Positions 1 to 12,300 of a DNA stretch of 64,000 nucleotides are shown one piece after another. A program made the translations under genes and the position numbers. The DNA is from Mastigias papua (taxonomy: Eukaryota; Cnidaria; Scyphozoa; Rhizostomeae; Mastigiidae). Where the stretch lies: assembly GCA_964019165.1 (NCBI GenBank), contig OZ025287.1, positions 9,864,898 through 9,928,897 on the forward strand. Direction: 5' to 3'. Each line of letters opens with the position of its first letter. Within the stretch, counting starts at the first letter, position 1. Under the pieces are notes generated by a model. It was given only the letters and a program-made list of their open reading frames with translations, was not told the DNA's origin and did no database searches.

Positions 1-3000
1 GTCATATCTGAGCAAAATACCAAGGCTATAGCCTTACTTATCGGCCAAAAATCGCTCATTTTCATCATTTTTCAATCTGCAATCAAAATCTATCAATTTC
101 AAATTTGGTCATTTTTGGGTCATTTTTGAGCAAAATTCCAAGGCTATAGCCTTACTTTTTGGCCAAAAATCGCTCATTTTCATCACTTTTCAATCTGCAA
201 TCAAAATCAATCAATTTCAAATTTGGTCATTTTTGGGTCATTTTTGAGCAAAATACCAAGGCTATAGCCTTACTTTTGGCCAAAAATCGCTCATTTTCAT
301 CACTTTTCAATCTGCAATCAAAATCAATCAATTTCAAATTTGGTCATTTTTGGGTCATTTTTGAGCAAAATACCAAGGCTATAGCCTTACTTTTGGCCAA
401 AAATCGCTCATTTTCATCACTTTTCAATCTGCAATCAAAATCAATCAATTTCAAATCTGGTCATTTTTGGGTCATTGTTGAGCAAAATACCAAGGCTATA
501 GCCTTACTTTTTGGCCAAACATCGCTCATTATCATCACTTTTCAATCTGCAATCAAAATCAATCAATTTCAAATTTGGTCATTTTTGGGTCATTTTTGAG
601 CAAAATACCAAGGCTATAGCCTTACTTTTTGGCCAAAAATCGCTCATTTTCATCACTTTTCAATCTGCAATCAAAATCAATCAATTTCAAATTTGGTCAT
701 GTTTAGGTCATTTGTGAGCAAAATACCAAGGCTATAGCCTTACTTTTTGGCCAAAAATCGCTCATTTTCATCACTTTTCAATCTGCAATCAAAATCAATC
801 AATTTCAAATTTGGTCATGTTTAGGTCATTTTTGAGCAAAATACCAAGGCTATAGCCTTACTTTTTGGCCAAAAATCGCTCATTTTCATCACTTTTCAAT
901 CTGCAATCAAAATCAATCAATTTCAAATTTGGTCATTTTTGGGTCATTTTTGAGCAAAATACCAAGGCTATAGCCTTACTTTTGGCCAAAAATCGCTCAT
1001 TTTCATCACTTTTCAATCTGCAATCAAAATCAATCAATTTCAAATTTGGTCATTTTTGGGTCATTTTTGAGCAAAATACCAAGGCTATAGCCTTACGTTT
1101 TGGCCAAAAATCGCTCATTTTCATCACTTTTCAATCTGCAATCAAAATCAATCAATTTCAAATTTGGTCATTTTTGGGTCATGTTTGAGCAAAATACCAA
1201 GGCTATAGCCTTACTTTTTGGCCAAAAATCGCTCATTTTCATCACTTTTCAATCTGCAATCAAAATCAATCAATTTCAAATTTGGTCATGTTTAGGTCAT
1301 TTGTGAGCAAAATACCAAGGCTATAGCCTTACTTTTTGGCCACAAATCGCTCATTTTCATCACTTTTCAATCTGCAATCAAAATCAATCAATTTCAAATT
1401 TGGTCATTTTTGGGTCATTTTTGAGCAAAATACCAAGGCTATAGCCTTACTTTTTGGCCAAAAATCGCTCATTTTCATCACTTTTCAATCTGCAATCAAA
1501 ATCAATCAATTTCAAATTTGGTCATTTTTGGGTCATTTTTGAGCAAAATACCAAGGATATAGCCTTACTTTTTGGCCAAAAATCGCTCATTTTCATCACT
1601 TTTCAATCTGCAATCAAAATCAATCAATTTCAAATTTGCTCATGTTTGGGTCATATCTGAGCAAAATACCAAGGCTATAGCCTTACTTATCGGCCAAAAA
1701 TCGCTCATTTTCATCAGTTTTCAATCTGCAATCAAAATCAATCAATTTCAAATTTGCTCATGTTTGGGTCATATCTGAGAAAATACCAAGGCTATAGCCT
1801 TACTTTTTGGCCAAAAATCGCTCATTTTCATCATTTTTCAATCTGCAATCAAAATCTATCAATTTCAAATTTGGTCATTTTTGGGTCATTTTTGAGCAAA
1901 ATTCCAAGGCTATAGCCTTACTTTTTGGCCAAAAATCGCTCATTTTCATCACTTTTCAATCTGCAATCAAAATCAATCAATTTCAAATTTGGTCATTTTT
2001 GGGTCATTTTTGAGCAAAATACCAAGGCTATAGCCTTACTTTTGGCCAAAAATCGCTCATTTTCATCACTTTTCAATCTGCAATCAAAATCAATCAATTT
2101 CAAATTTGGTCATTTTTGGGTCATTTTTGAGCAAAATACCAAGGCTATAGCCTTACTTTTGGCCAAAAATCGCTCATTTTCATCACTTTTCAATCTGCAA
2201 TCAAAATCAATCAATTTCAAATCTGGTCATTTTTGGGTCATTGTTGAGCAAAATACCAAGGCTATAGCCTTACTTTTTGGCCAAACATCGCTCATTATCA
2301 TCACTTTTCAATCTGCAATCAAAATCAATCAATTTCAAATTTGGTCATTTTTGGGTCATTTTTGAGCAAAATACCAAGGCTATAGCCTTACTTTTTGGCC
2401 AAAAATCGCTCATTTTCATCACTTTTCAATCTGCAATCAAAATCAATCAATTTCAAATTTGGTCATGTTTAGGTCATTTGTGAGCAAAATACCAAGGCTA
2501 TAGCCTTACTTTTTGGCCAAAAATCGCTCATTTTCATCACTTTTCAATCTGCAATCAAAATCAATCAATTTCAAATTTGGTCATGTTTAGGTCATTTTTG
2601 AGCAAAATACCAAGGCTATAGCCTTACTTTTTGGCCAAAAATCGCTCATTTTCATCACTTTTCAATCTGCAATCAAAATCAATCAATTTCAAATTTGGTC
2701 ATTTTTGGGTCATTTTTGAGCAAAATACCAAGGCTATAGCCTTACGTTTTGGCCAAAAATCGCTCATTTTCATCACTTTTCAATCTGCAATCAAAATCAA
2801 TCAATTTCAAATTTGGTCATTTATGGGTCATTTGTGAGCAAAATACCAAGGCTATAGCCTTACTTTTTGGCCAAAAATCGCTCATTTTCATCACTTTTCA
2901 ATCTGCAATCAAAATCAATCAATTTCAAATTTGGTCATTTTTGGGTCATTTTTGAGCAAAATACCAAGGCTATAGCCTTACTTTTGGCCAAAAATCGCTC

Positions 3001-6000
3001 ATTTTCATCACTTTTCAATCTGCAATCAAAATCAATCAATTTCAAATTTGGTCATTTTTGGGTCATTTTTGAGCAAAATACCAAGGATATAGCCTTACTT
3101 TTTGGCCAAAAATCGCTCATTTTCATCACTTTTCAATCTGCAATCAAAATCAATCAATTTCAAATTTGGTCATTTTTGGGTCATTTTTGAGCAAAATACC
3201 AAGGCTATAGCCTTACTTTTTGGCCAAAAATCGCTCATTTTCATCACTTTTCAATCTGCAATCAAAATCAATCAATTTCAAATTTGGTCATTTTTGGGTC
3301 ATTTTTGAGCAAAATACCAAGGCTATAGCCTTACTTTTTGGCCAAAAATCGCTCATTTTCATCACTTTTCAATCTGCAATCAAAATCAATCAATTTCAAA
3401 TTTGGTCATTTTTGGGTCATTTTTGAGCAAAATACCAAGGATATAGCCTTACTTTTTGGCCACAAATCGCTCATTTTCATCACTTTTCAATCTGCAATCA
3501 AAATCAATCAATTTCAAATTTGGTCATGTTTAGGTCATTTTTGAGCAAAATACCAAGGCTATAGCCTTACTTTTGGCCAAAAATCGCTCATTTTCATCAC
3601 TTTTCAATCTGCAATCAAAATCAATCAATTTCAAATTTGGTCATTTTTGGGTCATTTTTGAGCAAAATACCAAGGCTATAGCCTTACTTTTGGCCAAAAA
3701 TCGCTCATTTTCATCACTTTTCAATCTGCAATCAAAATCAATCAATTTCAAATCTGGTCATTTTTGGGTCATTGTTGAGCAAAATACCAAGGCTATAGCC
3801 TTACTTTTTGGCCAAACATCGCTCATTATCATCACTTTTCAATCTGCAATCAAAATCAATCAATTTCAAATTTGGTCATTTTTGGGTCATTTTTGAGCAA
3901 AATACCAAGGCTATAGCCTTACTTTTTGGCCAAAAATCGCTCATTTTCATCACTTTTCAATCTGCAATCAAAATCAATCAATTTCAAATTTGGTCATGTT
4001 TAGGTCATTTGTGAGCAAAATACCAAGGCTATAGCCTTACTTTTTGGCCAAAAATCGCTCATTTTCATCACTTTTCAATCTGCAATCAAAATCAATCAAT
4101 TTCAAATTTGGTCATGTTTAGGTCATTTTTGAGCAAAATACCAAGGCTATAGCCTTACTTTTTGGCCAAAAATCGCTCATTTTCATCACTTTTCAATCTG
4201 CAATCAAAATCAATCAATTTCAAATTTGGTCATTTTTGGGTCATTTTTGAGCAAAATACCAAGGCTATAGCCTTACGTTTTGGCCAAAAATCGCTCATTT
4301 TCATCACTTTTCAATCTGCAATCAAAATCAATCAATTTCAAATTTGGTCATTTATGGGTCATTTGTGAGCAAAATACCAAGGCTATAGCCTTACTTTTTG
4401 GCCAAAAATCGCTCATTTTCATCACTTTTCAATCTGCAATCAAAATCAATCAATTTCAAATTTGGTCATTTTTGGGTCATTTTTGAGCAAAATACCAAGG
4501 CTATAGCCTTACTTTTGGCCAAAAATCGCTCATTTTCATCACTTTTCAATCTGCAATCAAAATCAATCAATTTCAAATTTGGTCATTTTTGGGTCATTTT
4601 TGAGCAAAATACCAAGGCTATAGCCTTACGTTTTGGCCAAAAATCGCTCATTTTCATCACTTTTCAATCTGCAATCAAAATCAATCAATTTCAAATTTGG
4701 TCATTTTTGGGTCATTGTTGAGCAAAATACCAAGGCTATAGCCTTACTTTTTGGCCAAACATCGCTCATTTTCATCACTTTTCAATCTGCAATCAAAATC
4801 AATCAATTTCAAATTTGGTCATTTTTGGGTCATGTTTGAGCAAAATACCAAGGCTATAGCCTTACTTTTTGGCCAAAAATCGCTCATTTTCATCACTTTT
4901 CAATCTGCAATCAAAATCAATCAATTTCAAATTTGGTCATGTTTAGGTCATTTGTGAGCAAAATACCAAGGCTATAGCCTTACTTTTTGGCCACAAATCG
5001 CTCATTTTCATCACTTTTCAATCTGCAATCAAAATCAATCAATTTCAAATTTGGTCATTTTTGGGTCATTTTTGAGCAAAATACCAAGGCTATAGCCTTA
5101 CTTTTTGGCCAAAAATCGCTCATTTTCATCACTTTTCAATCTGCAATCAAAATCAATCAATTTCAAATTTGGTCATTTTTGGGTCATTTTTGAGCAAAAT
5201 ACCAAGGATATAGCCTTACTTTTTGGCCAAAAATCGCTCATTTTCATCACTTTTCAATCTGCAATCAAAATCAATCAATTTCAAATTTGCTCATGTTTGG
5301 GTCATTTCTGAGCAAAATACCAAGGCTATAGCCTTACTTATCGGCCAAAAATCGCTCATTTTCATCACTTTTCAATCTGCAATCAAAATCAATCAATTTC
5401 AAATTTGGTCATTTTTGGGTCATTGTTGAGCAAAATACCAAGGCTATAGCCTTACTTTTTGGCCAAACATCGCTCATTTTCATCACTTTTCAATCTGCAA
5501 TCAAAATCAATCAATTTCAAATTTGGTCATTTTTGGGTCATGTTTGAGCAAAATACCAAGGCTATAGCCTTACTTTTTGGCCAAAAATCGCTCATTTTCA
5601 TCACTTTTCAATCTGCAATCAAAATCAATCAATTTCAAATTTGGTCATGTTTAGGTCATTTGTGAGCAAAATACCAAGGCTATAGCCTTACTTTTTGGCC
5701 ACAAATCGCTCATTTTCATCACTTTTCAATCTGCAATCAAAATCAATCAATTTCAAATTTGGTCATTTTTGGGTCATTTTTGAGCAAAATACCAAGGCTA
5801 TAGCCTTACTTTTTGGCCAAAAATCGCTCATTTTCATCACTTTTCAATCTGCAATCAAAATCAATCAATTTCAAATTTGGTCATTTTTGGGTCATTTTTG
5901 AGCAAAATACCAAGGATATAGCCTTACTTTTTGGCCAAAAATCGCTCATTTTCATCACTTTTCAATCTGCAATCAAAATCAATCAATTTCAAATTTGCTC

Positions 6001-7590
6001 ATGTTTGGGTCATATCTGAGCAAAATACCAAGGCTATAGCCTTACTTATCGGCCAAAAATCGCTCATTTTCATCATTTTTCAATCTGCAATCAAAATCAA
6101 TCAATTTCAAATTTGCTCATGTTTGGGTCATATCTGAGCAAAATACCAAGGCTATAGCCTTACTTATCGGCCAAAAATCGCTCATTTTCATCATTTTTCA
6201 ATCTGCAATCAAAATCTATCAATTTCAAATTTGGTCATTTTTGGGTCATTTGTGAGCAAAATTCCAAGGCTATAGCCTTACTTTTTGGCCAAAAATCGCT
6301 CATTTTCATCACTTTTCAATCTGCAATCAAAATCAATCAATTTCAAATTTGGTCATTTTTGGGTCATTTTTGAGCAAAATACCAAGGCTATAGCCTTACT
6401 TTTGGCCAAAAATCGCTCATTTTCATCACTTTTCAATCTGCAATCAAAATCAATCAATTTCAAATTTGGTCATTTTTGGGTCATTTTTGAGCAAAATACC
6501 AAGGCTATAGCCTTACTTTTGGCCAAAAATCGCTCATTTTCATCACTTTTCAATCTGCAATCAAAATCAATCAATTTCAAATTTGGTCATTTTTGGGTCA
6601 TTGTTGAGCAAAATACCAAGGCTATAGCCTTACTTTTTGGCCAAAAATCGCTCATTATCATCACTTTTCAATCTGCAATCAAAATCAATCAATTTCAAAT
6701 TTGGTCATTTTTGGGTCATTTTTGAGCAAAATACCAAGGCTATAGCCTTACTTTTTGGCCAAAAATCGCTCATTTTCATCACTTTTCAATCTGCAATCAA
6801 AATCAATCAATTTCAAATTTGGTCATGTTTAGGTCATTTGTGAGCAAAATACCAAGGCTATAGCCTTACTTTTTGGCCAAAAATCGCTCATTTTCATCAC
6901 TTTTCAATCTGCAATCAAAATCAATCAATTTCAAATTTGGTCATTTTTGGGTCATGTTTGAGCAAAATACCAAGGCTATAGCCTTACTTTTTGGCCAAAA
7001 ATCGCTCATTTTCATCACTTTTCAATCTGCAATCAAAATCAATCAATTTCAAATTTGGTCATGTTTAGGTCATTTGTGAGCAAAATACCAAGGCTATAGC
7101 CTTACTTTTTGGCCAAAAATCGCTCATTTTCATCACTTTTCAATCTGCAATCAAAATCAATCAATTTCAAATTTGGTCATTTTAGGGTCATTTTTGAGCA
7201 AAATACCAAGGCTATAGCCTTACTTTTTGGCCAAAAATCGCTCATTTTCATCACTTTTCAATCTGCAATCAAAATCAATCAATTTCAAATTTGGTCATTT
7301 TTGGGTCATTTTTGAGCAAAATACCAAGGCTATAGCCTTACTTTTTGGCCAAAAATCGCTCATTTTCATCACTTTTCAATCTGCAATCAAAATCAATCAA
7401 TGTCAAATTTGGTCATGTTTAGGTCATTTTTGAGCAAAATACCAAGGCTATAGCCTTACTTTTTGGCCAAAAATCGCTCATTTTCATCACTTTTCAATCT
7501 GCAATCAAAATCAATCAATTTCAAATTTGGTCATGTTTGGGTCATTTTTGAGCAAAATACCAAGGCTATAGCCTTACTTTATGGCCGAAA
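1..7590. repeat. 118-bp tandem satellite array (right end)
   Basis: About 64 head-to-tail copies of a monomer of 118 bp fill this stretch, continuing off the left edge. Some copies are 117 bp because one T is lost from the T-run before GGCCAAAA. Most copies contain the perfect 14-bp palindrome AAGGCTATAGCCTT; a few have a one-base change. Copies are nearly identical and differ at recurring diagnostic sites. Blocks of these variants recur in order: the block at 159-599 returns at 1925-2365 (1766 bp, 15 monomers) and part of it again at 3691-4014, so the array has higher-order structure. The last monomer decays at about 7575-7590 into unique sequence. Short open frames of 68-146 codons here are by-products of the repeat, not genes. 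No spacer-repeat arrangement is present, so this is not a CRISPR. Confidence 0.97.
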
Positions 7591-8427
7591 ATGACTTATG
7601 GGTATCCCGTACGTGTATGGTTGTGTGAGTGCGATGAATTGTGTAGGGAGAATGAAATGTGATCAGTTTGATGTGTGGCCCGTGTGTCAAAAATCAATAT
7701 CACGGCTGTAGTTGTAGGTAATGTGGTACTAAAACGGAAAGTACAGGTAGAAGTGAAGTGCTGTTGGTTGTGTTGTTGTTAGCGATTGCTGCTGAGGCTA
7801 ATCCAAGACAGAATGTAAGTTAATTAAGCTGCAATCTATCTTTGATGAGTGACACAAGTGTCTAGTACTAATGACAGTCATGGAAGAAATGGGGTTTACT
7901 AAATAAGCAAATAGATTCGCATCTTTGAACGCTGATCTATATTAAAAGTTGAGGAAGTTACACCATGAGTCTTTATCAAAGAAGATTAAATCGGAAAATG
8001 ATTATCAAAGATTGAAATAAGATAGAAATCCGTTCAATGTATTAACATAAAAATCAATTCAAAAAAGTGTTTTCAGCTAGTTTTCAACTTTCACAGGTAA
8101 AAAAATGTCGAGTAAAAATAACTGGAAACAATCAGGAGTTTGCTTGAAACAATAAAAATGTTGATTAATGCTTCAAAGTTTAACTCTCCAATCTCTGATC
8201 ATGCTGAGTAATTTACAAGGATATGTGAGTACTCTTAGCGAGTAGAATTTTGAATGCCATCGTGAAAAGCTGTAAGATGAATCAGGGAAGACTGCCGGCC
8301 GAGTGACTGCGGGATGACTGCAGGATGACTGCAGGATGACTGCAGGATGACTGCGGGATGATTCTGTGATTATTGCGCAATCACTGTAGTAATCAATAGG
8401 ACTAACCTAGCTTATATAAGGATGCTG
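7591..8427. other. Non-coding flank between satellite and TPCN2 stop codon
   Basis: This is unique AT-rich sequence between the satellite edge and the minus-strand stop codon of the TPCN2-like gene. It should include that gene's 3' untranslated region. I see no open frame with recognisable content and no clear minus-strand AATAAA signal. Confidence 0.6.
8303..8362. repeat. 11-bp tandem minisatellite
   Basis: About five copies of an 11-bp unit (CAGGATGACTG and one-base variants) lie just beyond the TPCN2 stop codon, probably in its 3' untranslated region. Confidence 0.85.
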
Positions 8428-9395
8428 TCAATCATCCAAAATTCTCATTGGTCTGCAATTTATATAAGCCCTAAGATAATGGTGCTTGTTGATTTCGTCT
8501 AAGAGTTCTTCTTCTGTTGGCTCTTGCATGTGATTACTGAACATTTGATGAACACGAAAATGTGGAATGGTCTACGAAAAGAGAGCGTACAGATAGACTC
8601 AGGAAGTGCTGCAACAAACAGAAGGCAATCCATTGCAGCACAATACAATAGTGAGCCACACACAGTTGAATGCGCTAGGAAGGAGGGTGCAGAACAACCT
8701 ATTATAATATAAGATACCATCACATATTACGTCATCAACAAAGGGGGAGATCCTCGGAAATGCTTACGTTTGATTATGACAAATGCAAAGGGATGGGGGG
8801 GGGGTGCTATGATTTCAGACGAAAAAGGGGCTTTTCTAAATTCATGTTCACAATATCCTTTGTGACTAGGATTTTTAACTTCTTACTTCACAATTTAGGA
8901 GGGATCCAACCAAAGAATATGATTGAGAAAAGGAAAGATGGGGTGTGCAAAACGACCAAAAATGATGAAAATATGTGAACGGTCCCAAAAAGATATAGTA
9001 AAATGTAAGGCAGCACAATAATATACAAAAGAGTAAAATACACTTCTATATTTTAAACTATCAAATAAAACAAAATACGACAAAGTTTTGTATATCTGTA
9101 TTTACATAAAATAGCAAGGTATAAAAAGAAAAGTTGTGAATTTTAACGGAACTAATGAAATTCAACAATATACAAAGACAAGAAATAATGAAAAGTAATA
9201 TATAAAAAAAGATATAATCAATAAATGAACAAAAGATCAAGTAAGAAGCAGTTAAATTATAAGAAATTATGACAAAAATGTAAACAAGCGGATGGTGTAA
9301 TGAGAGATGAAACAAACCTCTTCATTCGCTGCGAATTTTCTGCGAGTTCTCCTTCGGCGCGTCGCCTGATTTTTTTCTAGCTGAGTGAAAAATGC
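8428..9395 (-). CDS. TPCN2: TPCN2 last two exons: cytosolic C-tail
   Basis: 9318-9395 finishes IIS6 (AFFTQLEKN) and then has a strongly basic run RRRRTRRK at about 9336-9359. 8428-8571 ends the protein with EPTEEELLDEINKHHYL, corresponding to EPGEDELTERLSQHPHL near the human C-terminus, then stops at 8428-8430. The acceptor before 8571 is preceded by a pyrimidine run ending TTTTCGTAG. The basic run is not in human TPC2 (HKWDPRSHLQP there). Confidence 0.9.
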
Positions 9396-12300
9396 CTGAA
9401 AAGAAAAAGGAAAGACAACAGAAATTAAAAAATAGCATAATGATAAGAGAGATGATATATATAAGAATGGAAAGATAAAGAGGGCATCGTTTGGTTAACT
9501 TTTCAAAGGTGGACAAAATGTTATCAAAGATGCAGATGCATTCCAAGATTCATTCCATTGACTGTTGCTAAGCAACATCTATAGCTCCTCCAGAGTCTGC
9601 ATTGAACTCGTAGGCTATATTGAAATTTCATTGGTCACTTTCTCTGACCACTTTCTCTATATAGTCAAAGTGACGAGCAAAATGCTAACACTACATCTAC
9701 AACATCTAAAGAAATTGGTTGTTTTTCATTCTTACCTCAAGTACCAAAGCGATGATTAGGTTAGCACATAGAACCACCGAAACAAACCACCAAATGATGA
9801 AATATGCTTGTGACCAACTGATAAAATCAAATAAAAACATGATTAAAAAAGCACACCTATTTTGAGACGTAAATCATTTGTGAAGAATTAACTTTTCTAT
9901 GAATATACCATAAAGCAGCTAAAACACAAAAGACAAAAAGATACAAAAATTTACATTAACAAGATAAAAACAATCACAGCCAAAATGAAACAGTAAAAGT
10001 TAAAAAGTATAGGAATACGCGAAGGAAGGGCAGGAGGCTATTTTAATAAAAAAAATCTGCAAAAACAGCAACATAACAGTGCATTACCTGCTAGTTTTAT
10101 CTCTGTACGCCATGAGAAATACATGCCAATTATTTACGACCATTACATCCCACAATACAATCAAAGCAGCCTGAAAAACATGTAATAACAAAATAAATAT
10201 ACACATAAGATGCACGTGTACGATATATTTGCACGTATATTACAATATACAATATATCGAAAGTCTATTGGTACTACAGAACTTCATTGCAGCACGAAAA
10301 AGCCGCACCATGTTATAGTCAGTCATACTGAAAAGCTTTTTTTCGTCCGACACTCGTCAGAGTATGAAACGTTGGATAACGACCGAAAGGTGAACTGAAA
10401 TATATATAGCCAGATATGTGGGTACACGTGATATGATGAATAATGTGTCCAGTTCGCCATATGATTGGCCACTTGGCACCTATTCACCATTGTTTACTTG
10501 AAGAGTGCAAGTGAGAAAAAGAACTCTTTTTGTTTACACAAGACTGGGTTTTGAGTCTTAATGTAGACTAATTCTAAAATACATAAATGAAAGGACAATC
10601 TTGCTTGTCCAATGATGCAAAAATTGTCCCCTGTATATGTTTTGGCGCATTCAGGATTTGTAATAAGATGTTCTCCTATGGTCGAATCACAATTCATTTA
10701 GGACTATTGTTCTGCACAAAAGAGGTGGCTGTTCTCTAACTGGATTGCTTTTCCTCCTGATGCTCGTTGGATCATGTTGTTTTCTTCTGTCCGCTAGCCT
10801 CTGCGCAGTGCATCCTACGTGCCGTGCTTAACATCGGCACGAAAATTCATAAGGGGAAATTCCTTGCATATAAAATTATATTTTCCTAGGTAGTTTGATG
10901 GCATAAACTTCTAAAAAATCAAATAAAATAAATGGAATAATACGAAATCATTCGACTTACACCAAAATCATCAAAATTATTGGGATAATAACCAAGCTGT
11001 TCGTATGTTCCACAAGAATAATTTCTACAACAGACAAAATATCTTTTGGTATCTTTCTGTAATTTAAGAAATTTTATGATAAGAAATTTTATGAACACTC
11101 TCAATAATTGTTGGCTGTTGAATACTTAACAGAATCATCTTAGTTGAATCGGATTGTAAAATGTTGTAGCTAGTTGAAGAACATCGTATTGCTAGCAACA
11201 ATAGAACAATTTTTTATAAATCGTATAGGCCTGAGTGTTGAAAATTGTGCTGCATATTGCAAAAAGCAGAGCAATGTCAGGTAAGAAGACATGACGTGCT
11301 GGTGGTAAACCTTCGCTCCTTTGAACGACCATCCTCGAGTCTATGGCCCGAGTGATCAAATTGCAGGCAAATACTAACAAACAGTGAATCAGTATGGTGT
11401 GTAATGCTTCAACCTGGAGAAGCATGACATTCATGACATCAGACAGTAGTAGCATAACTCGAGTTGAATTGAACTGGATGACTGCATATTGAATTGAATG
11501 AAAAAAGATTTAAATCAAAACTGACTTGTTCGACAAATCATTGGGCAACGGACTTTTCCCTTCGAAGATCATCATCCCAAATATGGCAAACACATAGTAA
11601 ATTACCTAGGAAAATAATCATCATAATTAAGTATTAAATTATGCGATGTAAAAAACAATGAGACATGATATGAAAAGTTCAATGCATGAAAAACACAAAA
11701 GAACATAAAGAAATTGAAAAATGAAACAATAAAAATGTAAAAACAATATTGAAATAATACAGATGAAATATAGAGAATGAAAGAAATGGTTGAAAACCGC
11801 ATCAATTAGAATAAATGTTGATCAAAAGCATAAAAAAAGAAACGACGATTTGTAAAGAAAATGAATTCTAGTTACAACAATCACGCCACCGAAGGGTCTC
11901 ATGTTTTTCACCAAATCTGATAATGTGCCTGCTACCAGAGAGAGAACCTAAATGGGGCAAAATTCTTATCAATTAGCTATTACTATAACCAGTGGAGTGT
12001 CAAAGGAATTTTGAGTGGAGGGGGGAGGGGGGTAGCAAAAAGCTATCATCGACAAGCGGAAAAATTACTGACGGTTTCTGCAACTGGGTTAGGGGTGTTA
12101 CATCCCCACCTCTCATACTAGTCCCGCCCATAATTGAAATAAATTGACAAAAATATTTGGTATTTACTTAAATTGTTATTTATAACATAGCTTTGATATA
12201 GCAAATTAAAATATAGGCCTAATTCAAGACCGATTTCAAGGATTGAGGAGCAGTTGCGAATGTTAAATGGGGCTGATTTTCGATAGATGCATACCTTAAT

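Noticed and set aside
159..7433. Series of 68-, 107- and 146-codon open frames sharing one sequence
   Set aside because: They are the satellite monomer read in one frame; the frame length depends only on 117- versus 118-bp copies.
1..7590. CRISPR-like array
   Set aside because: Copies are contiguous with no unique spacers, and the surroundings are eukaryotic.
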